Part shown: positions 63,714 to 64,000 of the stretch, piece after piece | Layout of the letters: every line of letters begins with the position of its first letter | Position numbering within the stretch: the first letter of the stretch is position 1 | From: Melioribacteraceae bacterium | GTDB taxonomy: Bacteria > Bacteroidota > Ignavibacteria > Ignavibacteriales > Melioribacteraceae | DNA length: 64,000 nucleotides | Direction: 5' to 3' | NCBI GenBank assembly: GCA_030584085.1 | Contig: CP129490.1 | Coordinates: 1,459,511 to 1,523,510, forward strand | Translations under genes and position numbers: made by a program | The notes under the pieces: generated by a model | The model's input: the letters and a program-made list of their open reading frames with translations, nothing else | Database searches by the model: none | Told to the model about the DNA's origin: nothing

Positions 63714-63853
63714 TAGTTCTTTGTTTTGGATCTAGTTTTTTTGCGTTGATTGGTGGGTTTTCTGGATTGAATTTTGTGACCCTCAATTTTAGAGGATATT
63801 TCAACTGCTTTTTTAGCTTTTTGTAGTGAGAATCTTGGTTTGTTCATATCCAT
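63713..63853 (-). CDS. Cassette 13: small antitoxin-like protein for Fic
   Basis: This 46-aa basic protein starts ATG 63853 and ends as TAATG at the Fic start. SSKIEG (residues 20-25) fits the (S/T)xxxE(G/N) inhibitory motif known from class I Fic antitoxins such as VbhA. It would block the Fic active site. It is too short for confident assignment, but gene order and motif agree. Confidence 0.6.
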   Translation of the reverse strand: MDMNKPRFSLQKAKKAVEISSKIEGHKIQSRKPTNQRKKTRSKTKN

Positions 63854-63915
63854 TATCAAATTTTTCTCTTTGTTCAATATACAAAAACTGAAATGAAAGT
63901 AAAATATAAGTAAGT

Positions 63916-64000
63916 GCTTAACAAACAAATCAGACCACACACCTTCGTTCTACAAAATGAGCTAAGGCGGGTAAACTTCATTCTGCTTGGGCTTTTAGAT
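63916..64000 (+). other. Start of attC13 (cut by the window end)
   Basis: GCTTAAC (63916-63922) is preceded by AAGT, one base off the reverse complement of the start of cassette 13 (GTTAGGCACTT). ACAAATCAGACCAC then resembles the left arm of other attC sites. Confidence 0.6.

Larger units (their letters stand above)
47934..64000 (+). mobile_element. Chromosomal integron: integrase, attI and 13 gene cassettes
   Basis: An IntI-type integrase is followed by a probable attI and a cassette array on the same strand. Cassettes are delimited at the G|TT of each GTTRRRY core: 49102-50069, 50070-51145, 51146-53005, 53006-54053, 54054-54959, 54960-56301, 56302-57313, 57314-58999, 59000-60260, 60261-61111, 61112-62104, 62105-63030, and 63031 to beyond the window. 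Each cassette begins with a sequence whose reverse complement ends it. For example, cassette 5 begins TTATGTGTTTT and closes with AAAACACATAA; cassettes 12 and 13 show one mismatch. The integrase direction matches that of the array, unlike classical integrons in which the two diverge. The window end cuts cassette 13. Confidence 0.93.

Overview
The window is an AT-rich piece of a Bacteroidota/Ignavibacteriota-type chromosome, most likely from Ignavibacteria. Eleven proteins end in the type IX secretion (T9SS) sorting domain, with NYPNPFNPST-like blocks and a K-K-M-L-L-I-K-like end. There are many lipoproteins, a PorV/PorQ-family protein, a serine-palmitoyltransferase-like enzyme and AATG-poor, AT-rich spacers. 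The taxonomic call is an inference from these families.

Positions 1-4943 hold a partial alpha-oxoamine synthase (probably serine palmitoyltransferase) divergent from an NAD-dependent epimerase, a frameshifted DUF123 nuclease-like gene, a cytochrome-c-like lipoprotein, a PhoD-like phosphatase and a SnoaL-like protein. A tRNA-Ala remnant and an intact tRNA-Ala(GGC) follow. Positions 5956-24284 are one long same-strand block of exported proteins: T9SS cargo, lipoproteins, a TonB-dependent receptor, a PorV-like protein and two or three predicted secreted nucleases. It looks like a surface system for handling a polymer, possibly DNA. Two genes in it share a nearly identical 727-bp 3' end. Two paralogous T9SS proteins on the minus strand follow.

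Positions 27593-45829 are mostly housekeeping and core metabolism: a double-HTH regulator, MATE transporter, Maf, YtxH/DUF948 proteins, a variant EF-G, HIT protein, thyA, folA, mutL, a methylmalonyl-CoA mutase large-subunit-type protein, a UbiA-family prenyltransferase, a CNNM/CorC-type protein, and a persulfide-handling set (TauE, rhodanese, persulfide-dioxygenase/rhodanese fusion). Palindromic repeat elements fill several spacers, and one has inserted in frame in a T9SS protein gene.

The most striking region is 47934 to the window end: a chromosomal integron. It has a tyrosine recombinase with the extra segment typical of IntI, then a probable attI, then 13 gene cassettes separated by twelve complete attC sites (the thirteenth is only begun). 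Each cassette from 1 to 11 begins with a sequence whose reverse complement closes the same cassette; cassettes 12 and 13 do so with one mismatch. The attC sites are uniformly long (221-228 bp) and keep the same fold through compensatory changes. The integrase points in the same direction as the array, unlike classical integrons. Nine of the 13 cassettes encode exported proteins (lipoproteins, T9SS cargo, membrane protein). The others carry a putative phage-defence ATPase with a DUF4435/TOPRIM-like half, a protein of unknown function, a HigBA/RelE-type toxin-antitoxin pair, and a reverse-oriented Fic module with a nonsense codon. This points to an integron that shuffles surface-protein and defence genes in this lineage.
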